Part shown: positions 8,484 through 16,676 of the stretch, piece after piece
How positions within the stretch are numbered: the first letter of the stretch is position 1
How the letters are laid out: each line of letters starts with the position of its first letter
Source: Bacteroidales bacterium
GTDB taxonomy: Bacteria > Bacteroidota > Bacteroidia > Bacteroidales > UBA4417
Direction: 5' to 3'
DNA: 64,000 nucleotides
Assembly: GCA_016707705.1 (NCBI GenBank)
Contig: JADJHD010000029.1
Location: forward strand, 23,383 to 87,382
Notes under the pieces: model-generated
Told to the model about the DNA's origin: nothing
The model's database searches: none
What the model saw: the letters and a program-made list of their open reading frames with translations, nothing else
Program-made: the position numbers and the translations under genes

Positions 8484-8924
8484 TTACTCTTCAGCTCTTA
8501 AATCCCTGATGATATAAACATCATAATCTCCAAGGTAGGTGAATCCATATTTTTTGTAGAGGCTCACAGCCTTCAGATTATCATGGTGAACTTCGAGCTT
8601 AAGCTGATATCCGGTTTTTCTGGCTTCGGCCAGTGTAGCTTCGAGCAGTTGGAGCGATAATTGTTGACCCTGATATTCCGGTCTTATTCCGAAATGATGC
8701 AAATAACTTCTTCGTCCGTCGTTAGTTAGCCAGGATGTGCCTATCAGTTCTCCACTCTTTTCATCAGCCATAAGAAGCAGTTTGCCGCCCATTTCAATAG
8801 TTCTGATGATCACCTCATTTACATCACCTCTATGCTTCCCACCGATTCCTGTTATTTCCCATAACTCAGAAACAGCCTCGAAATCACTTTCGGCATAGAA
8901 ACGGATGACAAATCGATTTTTCAT
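8484..8924 (-). CDS. GNAT family N-acetyltransferase
   Basis: The 146-residue protein is a single GNAT domain. Motif A is IRPEYQGQQLSLQLLEATLAEA (its core RPEYQGQQLSLQLL) and binds the acetyl-CoA pyrophosphate. Motif B is present as LEVHHDNLKAVSLYKKYGFTYLGD. It transfers an acetyl group to an unknown amine. It lies between nusB and the DUF1573 gene and is probably co-transcribed with them, though it is not part of the usual core of this operon. Confidence 0.85.
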   Translation of the reverse strand: MKNRFVIRFYAESDFEAVSELWEITGIGGKHRGDVNEVIIRTIEMGGKLLLMADEKSGELIGTSWLTNDGRRSYLHHFGIRPEYQGQQLSLQLLEATLAEARKTGYQLKLEVHHDNLKAVSLYKKYGFTYLGDYDVYIIRDLRAEE

Positions 8925-8971
8925 CCCGAAAACAGTTAAGATTTTGGATTTTGCAGAACGACACCCGAATA

Positions 8972-9934
8972 TTATTCCAGCAGTCCCCTGCCAGTTTTGG
9001 CAATCTTTCCTGAGGCCCTGAATTCAACAATCAGCTTATCGAGGACACCATTGATGAAAACCTTACTTTTTGGAGTACTGAAGCTTTTCGACAATTCAAT
9101 GTACTCATTAAGGGTAACTTTCACCGGGATGGATGTAAACTCAACAAATTCGGTAATTGCCATCTTAATAAGAATGGTATCCATCATGGCAATGCGGTCC
9201 AGTTCCCAGTTATCGGCGTGAGAAGCAATAACTGTATTGTATTCATCTTCATGCATCAGCACCTTCCGGTACAACTGCTTTACAAAACGCAGGTCTTCAC
9301 TCCCACCCGGATCATTTTCATCCTTAAGCAGGGTTGGAAGAGGAGTAAAATCATCATAGCTTTCCTTGTAGCCCTTGATGGTTTTAACAAGCATCATAAG
9401 CGTGATATCGAAATCATCGGTCCAGTAAAGGCTTTTCTCCTCATAGTAAGAGCGGAGCAGTTCTGAATCAGCAAAAAGTTTCACGAAAAGGCTTTCAACA
9501 ATCAGCTTATCGTCCTGATAGGTAGCAAGCGGCTTCGCCATGTAGGCTATATAATCCTCATGCTCACGCATCTGGTTAAAAAGTTTCCTTATCATCTCCT
9601 CTTCATCTACCCAGTTGATTTTGCTGGCATCGATTTTCTTCTGCAAATCCCTATTGGTATAGAGCTGTGCAAGAAATTTGTTATCGATAAAGCGGGTATT
9701 GGGATTAAGCTCTTCCGGAGTTGGAAGAAACTTCAGTTTCGACTCTTCAATCCTGCGACGTGCGAAATCGCATACTTCGAGGACGAGGGACAATTGGTAA
9801 ACGAAAAGTTCGTAAAGCTTATCAAGACTGGTCAGGAGCTGCTTTTCACCTGTATTGATGTTTTCTGGGCCGTCCTGCTGAAAAGCATAAATTGCCTGCA
9901 TCACCTTGATCCGGAGGAACCTTCTGCTGAGCAT
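8972..9934 (-). CDS. nusB: Transcription antitermination protein NusB
   Basis: NusB binds boxA RNA with NusE and promotes antitermination on rRNA operons. The 320-residue protein starts MLSRRFLRIKVMQAIYAF and ends with the conserved NusB core (DRIAMMDTILIKMAITEFVEF, then KVTLNEYIELSKSFSTPKSKVFINGVLD; key residues shown separately). It is about twice the length of the E. coli protein because of a long helical N-terminal extension typical of Bacteroidota. The ATG at 9934 is preferred over a longer frame, since the promoter box at 9965-9972 lies inside that extension. Confidence 0.93.
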   Translation of the reverse strand: MLSRRFLRIKVMQAIYAFQQDGPENINTGEKQLLTSLDKLYELFVYQLSLVLEVCDFARRRIEESKLKFLPTPEELNPNTRFIDNKFLAQLYTNRDLQKKIDASKINWVDEEEMIRKLFNQMREHEDYIAYMAKPLATYQDDKLIVESLFVKLFADSELLRSYYEEKSLYWTDDFDITLMMLVKTIKGYKESYDDFTPLPTLLKDENDPGGSEDLRFVKQLYRKVLMHEDEYNTVIASHADNWELDRIAMMDTILIKMAITEFVEFTSIPVKVTLNEYIELSKSFSTPKSKVFINGVLDKLIVEFRASGKIAKTGRGLLE

Positions 9935-9964
9935 AGATGTGAATGAACCGTTAAATTTGAGCTG

Positions 9965-9972
9965 CAAAGGTA
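9965..9972 (-). promoter_or_regulatory. Bacteroidota -7 promoter box of the nusB operon
   Basis: The minus strand reads TACCTTTG, 31 bp before the nusB ATG. It matches TAnnTTTG exactly and supports the shorter nusB start. Confidence 0.55.
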
Positions 9973-10227
9973 CAAGAATTCCCGAAATTCCGAGGAAAAT
10001 GCTCATCAGACCTAAGCTTTTTGATAAATCGATAGATAAGAATCGTCAAATCAAGCTTATGAGAAGAACAAAAATTTCTTCCTGAATGCAGAGTCAAATA
10101 TTAAATAATCATTAATTCAAATACTGATTGACAGAAACTTACAAGGCATATCCCATGCAGGGTCCAATAGAGTAAATCATTTGTAGCAATCCGCGAAAAA
10201 CGACACAATAATGAAATACAAAATCCA

Positions 10228-10257
10228 TTTGATAATAAAATAATCTTTATAAATTTG
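10228..10257 (+). promoter_or_regulatory. Bacteroidota -33/-7 promoter
   Basis: TTTG at 10228-10231 and TAAATTTG at 10250-10257 are 18 bp apart, matching both elements of the phylum's primary-sigma promoter. The downstream gene begins at 10303. Confidence 0.65.
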
Positions 10258-10302
10258 CGTTGAATGAACCAGCAACCAACATTAACCCAAGTATAATTCA
10301 AA

Positions 10303-10650
10303 ATGGAAGACTTCGACCACACGGAAAACAGGGAGAACAGGGAGGATGTTTTTTCGAGGGCAGTAAAGGCAGGGAAACGTACTTATTTTTTTGATGTAAA
10401 GCAGACCCGTGCTGACCAGTACTACCTCACCATTACAGAGAGCAAGAGGCGATTTGACAATGCCCAGGGAAAGTTCTTCTACGAAAAACACAAATTGTTC
10501 CTTTACAAGGAAGATTTTGAGAAATTCAAGAACGGTCTTGATGATGTTATTTCCTTCATAGAAACCGGTGAGATTCCTCCGGAACGGGAATATACTGAAC
10601 TTCGCAGCAGCCGCGTTGATGTTGACTTTGAGGACCTGGATAAGGATTAA
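10303..10650 (+). CDS. DUF3276 PUR-like DNA/RNA-binding protein
   Basis: This is a 115-residue protein of the DUF3276 family, which has the fold of eukaryotic Pur-alpha. The core is KAGKRTYFFDVKQTRADQYYLTITE followed by FFYEKHKLFLYKEDFEKF, the beta-beta-beta-alpha PUR repeat, here with an acidic tail (DVDFEDLDKD). Borrelia BpuR in this family binds single-stranded DNA and RNA and acts as a regulator. By analogy it is a nucleic-acid-binding regulatory protein, but the target is unknown. It has a good promoter at 10228-10257 and stands alone upstream of parA. Confidence 0.85.
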   Translation: MEDFDHTENRENREDVFSRAVKAGKRTYFFDVKQTRADQYYLTITESKRRFDNAQGKFFYEKHKLFLYKEDFEKFKNGLDDVISFIETGEIPPEREYTELRSSRVDVDFEDLDKD

Positions 10651-10779
10651 TCCTTCAAAGCAGTCATTAACAGTTGCCTATCCTGTTATCTGACAGCCCT
10701 TCGGCTATGCAGACTGACCATTGAAAAGCCATGCTTGAAAACTTATCAACAAAGGCAGGATTACCTCCCGCCTTTCTCT

Positions 10780-10787
10780 TATTTTTG
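10780..10787 (+). promoter_or_regulatory. Bacteroidota -7 promoter box of parA
   Basis: TATTTTTG matches TAnnTTTG and lies 109 bp before the parA ATG, which would give a leader of about 100 bases. Confidence 0.5.
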
Positions 10788-10895
10788 CAGTCCGGTTCCG
10801 AAGTTTGATTTTCTATATTTATCACCACTTCTTCCGTTACGAATCCACGATTTTTTTGCCCCCGGGCAATCATTTGAACAGTAAACCAACAACGA

Positions 10896-11702
10896 ATGGG
10901 CAAAGTAATTACAATAGCCAACCAGAAAGGCGGTGTCGGTAAAACCACTACTGCCATCAACCTTGGTGCAGCTTTTGCAGTTCTCGAAAGAAAAACGCTG
11001 ATCATTGATGCCGATCCTCAAGCCAATGCCACTTCCGGTGTGGGTTTTGATCCCAAAACCATCAAAACCAGCATCTATGAATGTATTGTTGATGAAGTGG
11101 ATGCTGCCAATATCATCCTGAATACCGATACTCCAAACCTTGACCTTCTTCCTGCACATATTGACCTCGTTGGCGCTGAAATCGAAATGATCAATATGCC
11201 CAACCGGGAAAAAATGATGAAAAAGGTGCTTGAGAAACTCAAGGATCTTTATGACTTCATTATCATCGACTGCTCTCCATCCCTCGGACTGGTTACCGTC
11301 AATGCACTGGTTGCTGCTGATTCAGTCATTATCCCTGTGCAGTGCGAGTACTTTGCACTTGAAGGTTTGGGCAAACTTCTCAACACCATAAAAATTGTAC
11401 AGTCGAGGCTGAACCCGGAACTTGATTTTGAAGGCATACTTCTTACCATGTACGATTCACGCCTGCGTTTATCAAATCAGGTTGTTGAAGAAGTTAAAAC
11501 GCATTTCCAGGATATGGTCTTCGAAACCATCATCTATCGCAATACACGTCTGGGTGAGGCCCCAAGTTTCGGACAGACAATCCTCATGCATGATGCTACC
11601 AGCACAGGTGCCATCAATTACCTGAACCTTGCCAGGGAGATTTTACAGAAGAATAACATGACCATCCTCAAGCAGGAGGATAAAGAAATTAAGGTGGATT
11701 GA
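10896..11702 (+). CDS. parA: ParA/Soj chromosome-partitioning ATPase
   Basis: ParA is a Walker-type ATPase that forms a nucleoid-bound gradient and moves ParB-parS complexes. The 268-residue protein has the deviant Walker A motif NQKGGVGKTTTAINLG at residues ~8-23, the A' motif LIIDADPQANATSG and Walker B FIIIDCSPSLGL. It lacks the N-terminal helix-turn-helix of plasmid ParA, as chromosomal Soj proteins do. parB follows with one base between, so the two are co-transcribed. Confidence 0.95.
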   Translation: MGKVITIANQKGGVGKTTTAINLGAAFAVLERKTLIIDADPQANATSGVGFDPKTIKTSIYECIVDEVDAANIILNTDTPNLDLLPAHIDLVGAEIEMINMPNREKMMKKVLEKLKDLYDFIIIDCSPSLGLVTVNALVAADSVIIPVQCEYFALEGLGKLLNTIKIVQSRLNPELDFEGILLTMYDSRLRLSNQVVEEVKTHFQDMVFETIIYRNTRLGEAPSFGQTILMHDATSTGAINYLNLAREILQKNNMTILKQEDKEIKVD

Positions 11703-11703
11703 T

Positions 11704-12597
11704 ATGAGTACTCAAAAAAAGAAGGCCCTTGGCCGTGGATTGAATGCTATTCTTGAAAGCCCCGAAACGGATATCACCTCACGTGATATCTCGGGCTCAT
11801 ATGTAGCAGGAGCTATTGCCAACATTCCCCTAAGCCATATCGAGAACAACCCCTTCCAGCCCAGGGAGGAATTTGCCGATGAAGCACTGCAGGAACTTGC
11901 TGCTTCCATTGCCGAACAGGGGATCATTCAGCCTCTTACCGTCAGGAAAATGGGGTACGACAAGTACCAGCTCATTTCCGGTGAACGCAGGCTCAGGGCT
12001 GCAGGCATTGCAGGTCTCACCCATGTTCCGGCTTATATCCGCGTTGCAAATGATGAGCAAATGCTTGAATGGGCTCTTATTGAGAATATTCAGCGCGAAA
12101 ACCTGAATGCAATAGAAATTGCGATCAGCTACAACCGCCTTCTTGAGGAATGCGACCTTACTCAGGATGACCTATCCAAAAAAGTTGGAAAAAACAGGGC
12201 TACCGTTGCCAACTATATCCGCCTTCTCAAGCTTCCTGCCGAAATTCAGGCTGCACTGCGCGACGGAACTATCAGCATGGGCCATGCCAGAGCCCTTATC
12301 AGCATCGAAAATCAGGAATTGCAACTTCATATCTGTCGCAAGATTGTTATTGAAGGACTGTCTGTAAGGGAAGCCGAACAGCTTTCGAAGAAAACAGATC
12401 AGATTTCCCTGCCTAAAATCAAGCCTGCAAAAGCTATGCTCCCTGAAAAATACGAATATAAAAGGGATAGCCTGCAAACGAAGATCAATTCCAAAGTTCA
12501 GCTAAACTGGAGTACTGCCGGTAAAGGCAATCTGGTAATCCCGTTTAAATCCGATGCCGAACTTGATAAGATACTTGCCGCCTTCGGAATAGAATAA
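11704..12597 (+). CDS. parB: ParB/Spo0J chromosome-partitioning protein
   Basis: ParB is a CTP-dependent clamp that loads at parS. The 297-residue protein starts with the arginine-rich motif KKKALGRGLNAILE that stimulates ParA. It contains the CTP-binding boxes (NPFQPREEF; ISGERRLRAAG; ENIQRENLNAIEIA) at residues ~45-130, a helix-turn-helix (LSKKVGKNRATVANYIRLLKLP) and a C-terminal dimer domain. It is coupled to parA. Within its 5' end, bases 11770-11790 form an inverted repeat around TCACGTGA, the core of parS. Confidence 0.95.
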   Translation: MSTQKKKALGRGLNAILESPETDITSRDISGSYVAGAIANIPLSHIENNPFQPREEFADEALQELAASIAEQGIIQPLTVRKMGYDKYQLISGERRLRAAGIAGLTHVPAYIRVANDEQMLEWALIENIQRENLNAIEIAISYNRLLEECDLTQDDLSKKVGKNRATVANYIRLLKLPAEIQAALRDGTISMGHARALISIENQELQLHICRKIVIEGLSVREAEQLSKKTDQISLPKIKPAKAMLPEKYEYKRDSLQTKINSKVQLNWSTAGKGNLVIPFKSDAELDKILAAFGIE

Positions 12598-12600
12598 TTC

Positions 12601-13236
12601 ATGAAAAACACCGGAGAATTCCTGTTTCCCTGCATTGGCAAATCCCAGGCCACAACAGCCGGATTGAGAGTATTGCTGCTTATGGCAATGCTTTCCATAT
12701 TCTCCTTTTCCCCTTCACAGGTCAATGCCCAGGATACAACCAACCGCTCTAAGGTTGCTGATACAATCCGCACACCTGAGCATTCTCCCAAAAAAGCTAC
12801 CATCTACTCTGCTGTTCTTCCGGGACTCGGACAGGCATATAACCACAAATACTGGAAGATGCCAATAGTGTATGCTGGATTTGCCACTACGATTTATTTT
12901 GTATCCTTCAACACCGGATATTACAAGGATTTCAGGGATGCTTATTCCTTCAAGACCAACAGCAATGCAACAGGCGACCCACCCAATGAACTGGTAAACA
13001 AATACACTGCCGATCAATTGCTTACAGGTCGGGAATACTACCGCAGAAACCTGGAACTATCCTACATAGCTACCGGAGTCTGGTATATTCTGAATATAGT
13101 GGATGCTACAGTAGATGCCCATTTTTATCATTACAATATCAACGACGACCTTTCTATGATGGTCAAACCCTGGGTAGCTCCCCCTTATCAGGGATATGGC
13201 GGAGGCAGCGGTCTATCCCTAGCCTTCAGGTTCTGA
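12601..13236 (+). CDS. DUF5683 membrane protein
   Basis: This 211-residue protein has an N-terminal hydrophobic segment (VLLLMAMLSIFSFSPSQVNA) that fits a signal peptide or anchor. The DUF5683 core follows: PKKATIYSAVLPGLGQAYNHKYWKMPIVYAG, of which the key part is LPGLGQAYNHKYWK, then two short membrane-like stretches. It ends in Phe (LSLAFRF), as outer membrane beta proteins often do. Its role is unknown. It starts three bases after parB, an association common in this phylum, which suggests a link to envelope or division functions. Confidence 0.85.
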   Translation: MKNTGEFLFPCIGKSQATTAGLRVLLLMAMLSIFSFSPSQVNAQDTTNRSKVADTIRTPEHSPKKATIYSAVLPGLGQAYNHKYWKMPIVYAGFATTIYFVSFNTGYYKDFRDAYSFKTNSNATGDPPNELVNKYTADQLLTGREYYRRNLELSYIATGVWYILNIVDATVDAHFYHYNINDDLSMMVKPWVAPPYQGYGGGSGLSLAFRF

Positions 13237-13274
13237 TCGCATCATCACAAACTCACTTCCAAAAAAATTCAGGT

Positions 13275-13997
13275 ATGAAACTGGCAATCATAGGCTATGG
13301 CAAGATGGGCAAGGAAATTGAACGGCTGGCAGTATCCAGGGGTCATTCAATCGGTGCAATTATCGACAATGCTTCCGATTGGGCCGAAAAAGCCTCTGTA
13401 CTTTCTGGATGCGATGCAGCCATTGAATTCAGCATGCCATCCATAGCACCTGAAAATCTTGCTAAATGCTTTAAACTGAAAATTCCTGTAGTAACCGGCA
13501 CCACTGGCTGGTATGAGTATTTGCCCCAGACAATAGAAGACTGTATTGAAAATGATGGCGCTCTTTTCTATGCTTCAAATTTCAGCATTGGAGTTAACTT
13601 GTTTTTTGAGATCAACAGGAAACTGGCTCAACTGATGAATAAACAGCCGGAGTATGACGTCAGAATGGAAGAGACACACCATATCCACAAGCTGGATGCC
13701 CCCAGTGGAACAGCAGTCACACTTGCCAATGACATTATCGGAAGTCTTGACAGAAAGACAAAATGGGTGAACAGGGAAGCTTCAGCACCAGAAGAATTAG
13801 AAATAATTTCCAGCAGGGAAGGTGAAGTTACTGGTCTTCATAAGGTTGAGTGGACTTCTGACTTTGATACCATTAGTCTGAGGCATGAAGCTTTCAACCG
13901 TCAGGGTTTTGCTTTGGGAGCTGTTATTGCTGCCGAATTCCTTGCATCCAGAAAGGGAGTCTATACCATGAAAGACCTTTTTAACCAGATGCAATAG
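13275..13997 (+). CDS. dapB: 4-hydroxy-tetrahydrodipicolinate reductase
   Basis: DapB reduces hydroxy-tetrahydrodipicolinate with NAD(P)H in the lysine and meso-diaminopimelate pathway, so it supports peptidoglycan synthesis. The 240-residue protein has the Rossmann motif IIGYGKMGKEIE, VTGTTGW at about residue 75, and the substrate and catalytic motif EETHHIHKLDAPSGTA (His-His and Lys pair). The glycine-rich loop is GYGKMG rather than the GxxGxMG of E. coli, as in other short Bacteroidota DapB proteins. Confidence 0.95.
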   Translation: MKLAIIGYGKMGKEIERLAVSRGHSIGAIIDNASDWAEKASVLSGCDAAIEFSMPSIAPENLAKCFKLKIPVVTGTTGWYEYLPQTIEDCIENDGALFYASNFSIGVNLFFEINRKLAQLMNKQPEYDVRMEETHHIHKLDAPSGTAVTLANDIIGSLDRKTKWVNREASAPEELEIISSREGEVTGLHKVEWTSDFDTISLRHEAFNRQGFALGAVIAAEFLASRKGVYTMKDLFNQMQ

Positions 13998-14230
13998 ATA
14001 GAGCTAAGATGCTGTTCTATTGGGTTTAACACAAATTAACGAATAAACAGAAGTATAATTCAATGGTTTAATGGATATTTGCAGTAGTTCCTTGCCTGAT
14101 TCTTTCGTATTACTTTCAATGATGCAAGTATGAATCCGGGAAACCGCAGGTAATAGTATTTGAAACTGATTCATTAAAGCCTTTACCTGCTCCTTTAAAT
14201 CGCTTATCAAACCACCACAAATTCTCTCCT

Positions 14231-15739
14231 ATGGACCTGATGACCATCCTGATTATCATCATTTTAGTTTTCCCGGCCTTACTCTACAAAGTATTTGAGG
14301 ATGCAGGCAAACAATCTTGGCAGGCACTCATGCCAGTTTACAATTACTACGTTTGGATTCAGATCATTGATAAAAAATGGTGGTGGTTTGCCTTAATGTT
14401 CGTGCCTTTCATCAATATGTTCATGATCATGCTTATGATCGTTGAAACAGTGAAATGTTATGGAAAGAATGATTTGGGCAATCAGGCTCTGGCTGTTTTG
14501 TTTCCATTTGCATACCTGCCCTGGATTGGATTTTCCGCTGACCAGAAATACACAGTTCCTTCCGAAATAGTAAAAATCAAGAAGTCAGTTGCCCGTGAAT
14601 GGATTGATGCCATCATCTTTGCAGTGGTAGCTGCATCGGTAATCAGGATTTTTATGGTGGAAGCCTATACAATTCCAACCTCATCCATGGAAAAATCCCT
14701 GCTGGTTGGCGATTTCCTTTTCGTAAGCAAACTCAGCTACGGCCCTAAAATTCCAAATACTCCCCTTGCCTTCCCCTTTGTTCATCATACCATGCCGCTC
14801 ACCCAATACACCAAATCCTATGTGGAATGGTTTAAATGGCCTTATTACAGATTCCCCGGCTTAACAAGCATCAAGCATAATGATGTGGTGGTTTTCAATT
14901 ATCCTGATGGCGACACCGTGGCCCTCAAGGTGCAAAACCAAAGCTACTATGCTCTCGTAAGACAGTTTGGAAAGGAAAGGGTCTGGTCGGATAAGTTCAA
15001 TTTTGGAGATATCGTTGCACGTCCTGTCGATAAACGTGAAAACTACATCAAGCGTTGCATTGCCCTTCCGGGGGATTCTCTTCTCATCAAGGATCAGGTA
15101 GTGTATGTGAATGGCAAAATTTCAGAACTCCCCGGAGAAGCACAGTTTAAATATGTTGTGAAAACTGACGGATCCGCCATGAACAAGAAAGTGCTTGACA
15201 AACTGAATATCACGGAAGATGTGGAGACTAATGAAAATGGCGACATGGTGCTTACACTTACAGCATCCTCCCATGCCAAGGTAAAGGCTCTTGGAAATGT
15301 GACCTCGGTCGAGAAACTGGTTCAGCCCAAGGGATTCTGGCAACCCTATATTTTCCCATTTGATTCAACCTATGCATGGAACGTCGATAATTTCGGACCA
15401 TTATACATCCCCAAAGCAGGTGCTACCGTCAATCTTACTGTTGCCAACCTCCCACTCTATTCCAGAATTATTGAGGCTTATGAACTCAACAAGCTTGAAG
15501 TGAAGGGAGATAAGATTTTTATCAACGGACAGGAAGCCAATAAATACACCTTTAAGATGGATTACTTCTGGATGATGGGTGATAACCGCCATAATTCAGC
15601 CGACTCCCGTTTCTGGGGCTTTGTGCCTATGGACCATATTGTTGGTAAAGCAGTCTTTGTATGGCTTTCGATGGATTCCAACAAATCGATTCTTGATGGA
15701 AAAATTCGCTGGAGCAAGCTTTTCAGAACTGTTAAATAA
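14231..15739 (+). CDS. lepB: Signal peptidase I with N-terminal DUF5684-like membrane domain
   Basis: LepB cleaves signal peptides on the outer face of the inner membrane. The first ~110 residues hold several hydrophobic helices with KQSWQALMPVYNYYVWIQI, resembling DUF5684. The peptidase follows: an anchor near residues 125-143, the catalytic Ser152 in YTIPTSSMEKSLLVGDFLFV, and the catalytic Lys274 in NYIKRCIALPGDS. Box E is MGDNRHNSADSR. At 502 residues it is much longer than E. coli LepB (324) because of the extra membrane part and an insert of about 130 residues between boxes D and E, a form seen in Bacteroidota. Confidence 0.93.
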   Translation: MDLMTILIIIILVFPALLYKVFEDAGKQSWQALMPVYNYYVWIQIIDKKWWWFALMFVPFINMFMIMLMIVETVKCYGKNDLGNQALAVLFPFAYLPWIGFSADQKYTVPSEIVKIKKSVAREWIDAIIFAVVAASVIRIFMVEAYTIPTSSMEKSLLVGDFLFVSKLSYGPKIPNTPLAFPFVHHTMPLTQYTKSYVEWFKWPYYRFPGLTSIKHNDVVVFNYPDGDTVALKVQNQSYYALVRQFGKERVWSDKFNFGDIVARPVDKRENYIKRCIALPGDSLLIKDQVVYVNGKISELPGEAQFKYVVKTDGSAMNKKVLDKLNITEDVETNENGDMVLTLTASSHAKVKALGNVTSVEKLVQPKGFWQPYIFPFDSTYAWNVDNFGPLYIPKAGATVNLTVANLPLYSRIIEAYELNKLEVKGDKIFINGQEANKYTFKMDYFWMMGDNRHNSADSRFWGFVPMDHIVGKAVFVWLSMDSNKSILDGKIRWSKLFRTVK

Positions 15740-15811
15740 TCTTAATTGGCCATTGCCAGACAATTTCCAAAATCAGTCTCCGTTACTCAATCAAATTCAA
15801 TAAACCCTCAC

Positions 15812-16477
15812 ATGAACAGAACTTTCTTTTTAACCTTTATTCTGGCTATTGGTATTGCTTTAACCTCATTTGCTCAGAACAAAAATTTCACCGGTACCAT
15901 TAATTATAAAATCATTTATCCAGGAGGAGCAACAGGTCCACTTGCAGCTGCACTGCCACAGAGCATCAGCATGCAAATTGCCGGCAACAAATGCAAGTTT
16001 GAATTAACCCTTCCCAATGGAAAGCAAACTTTTATTGTTAACGGAGATGAGGTTTCACTTACCCGCCTTATGGATTTTGCCGAAGGAAAGTATTTTATCA
16101 AGAAAACCAAGGAAGAATTTGAGCAGAAGGAAGTTCCAATCATTGTTCCTGCCAAGGAAACCAAGACCATAGCCGGGTATAAATGCAAGTCCTCGGAAAT
16201 CAATGTTAAGGACCGTGCAGGCAAACTTCAGAAAAGCGTAGTATTCTACAGTGAAGAGCTGGGAACCAATAATATCTACTTCAATACAGTTGCAAAGGGA
16301 ATCAAGGGTATCTTACTTGATTTCGATTACAGCGGACTAGGGGCAGGCATGCATCTTACAGCTACCGAAGTTATACCAGGCAGAGTTTCAAACAAGGTTT
16401 TTGAAATTCCTGCAGGCTATACCGAAACCACTGAAGCCAAACTTCAGCAATTGAGGCAGGCAAATAAAAGCAAGTAA
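15812..16477 (+). CDS. DUF4412-like secreted protein
   Basis: This is a 221-residue protein with a clear signal peptide (MNRTFFLTFILAIGIALTSFA). Its middle part reads FTGTINYKIIYPGG and later KSSEINVKDRAGK and SVVFYSEELG, which resembles the DUF4412 and GLPGLI-type proteins exported by Bacteroidota. No catalytic residues were recognised. I chose the ATG at 15812 over the upstream ATG at 15746, because only the former begins the signal peptide. A strong terminator follows at 16502-16537. Confidence 0.75.
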   Translation: MNRTFFLTFILAIGIALTSFAQNKNFTGTINYKIIYPGGATGPLAAALPQSISMQIAGNKCKFELTLPNGKQTFIVNGDEVSLTRLMDFAEGKYFIKKTKEEFEQKEVPIIVPAKETKTIAGYKCKSSEINVKDRAGKLQKSVVFYSEELGTNNIYFNTVAKGIKGILLDFDYSGLGAGMHLTATEVIPGRVSNKVFEIPAGYTETTEAKLQQLRQANKSK

Positions 16478-16501
16478 TTACATATTGACGCGAATATGTT
16501 C

Positions 16502-16537
16502 ATCCTTCCGTTTTCAATAACGGAAGGATTCTTTTTT
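16502..16537 (+). terminator. Intrinsic terminator
   Basis: A perfect 11-bp stem (ATCCTTCCGTT with AACGGAAGGAT) closes a 6-base loop and is followed by CTTTTTT. It ends the lepB/DUF4412 transcript just before the ftsK promoter. Confidence 0.9.
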
Positions 16538-16575
16538 ATAAGAGGTACATCAGGGAGGCTTAACGGCAATTTTCT

Positions 16576-16583
16576 TACTTTTG
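16576..16583 (+). promoter_or_regulatory. Bacteroidota -7 promoter box of ftsK
   Basis: TACTTTTG matches TAnnTTTG. It covers an in-frame TTG at 16581, which rules that codon out as the ftsK start. Confidence 0.6.
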
Positions 16584-16676
16584 TCAGTTGAGCCGGAAAA
16601 ATGCTGTTCATCAGATAAAGAATGCCCACTTAAAGGATTATTCGCGATTTCAGGCCGGTTAGTGAAAAGATACAAT

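Noticed and set aside
14004..14210. Leftward 68-codon open frame between dapB and lepB
   Set aside because: It has no recognisable domain, signal or promoter and lies in a normal intergenic gap.
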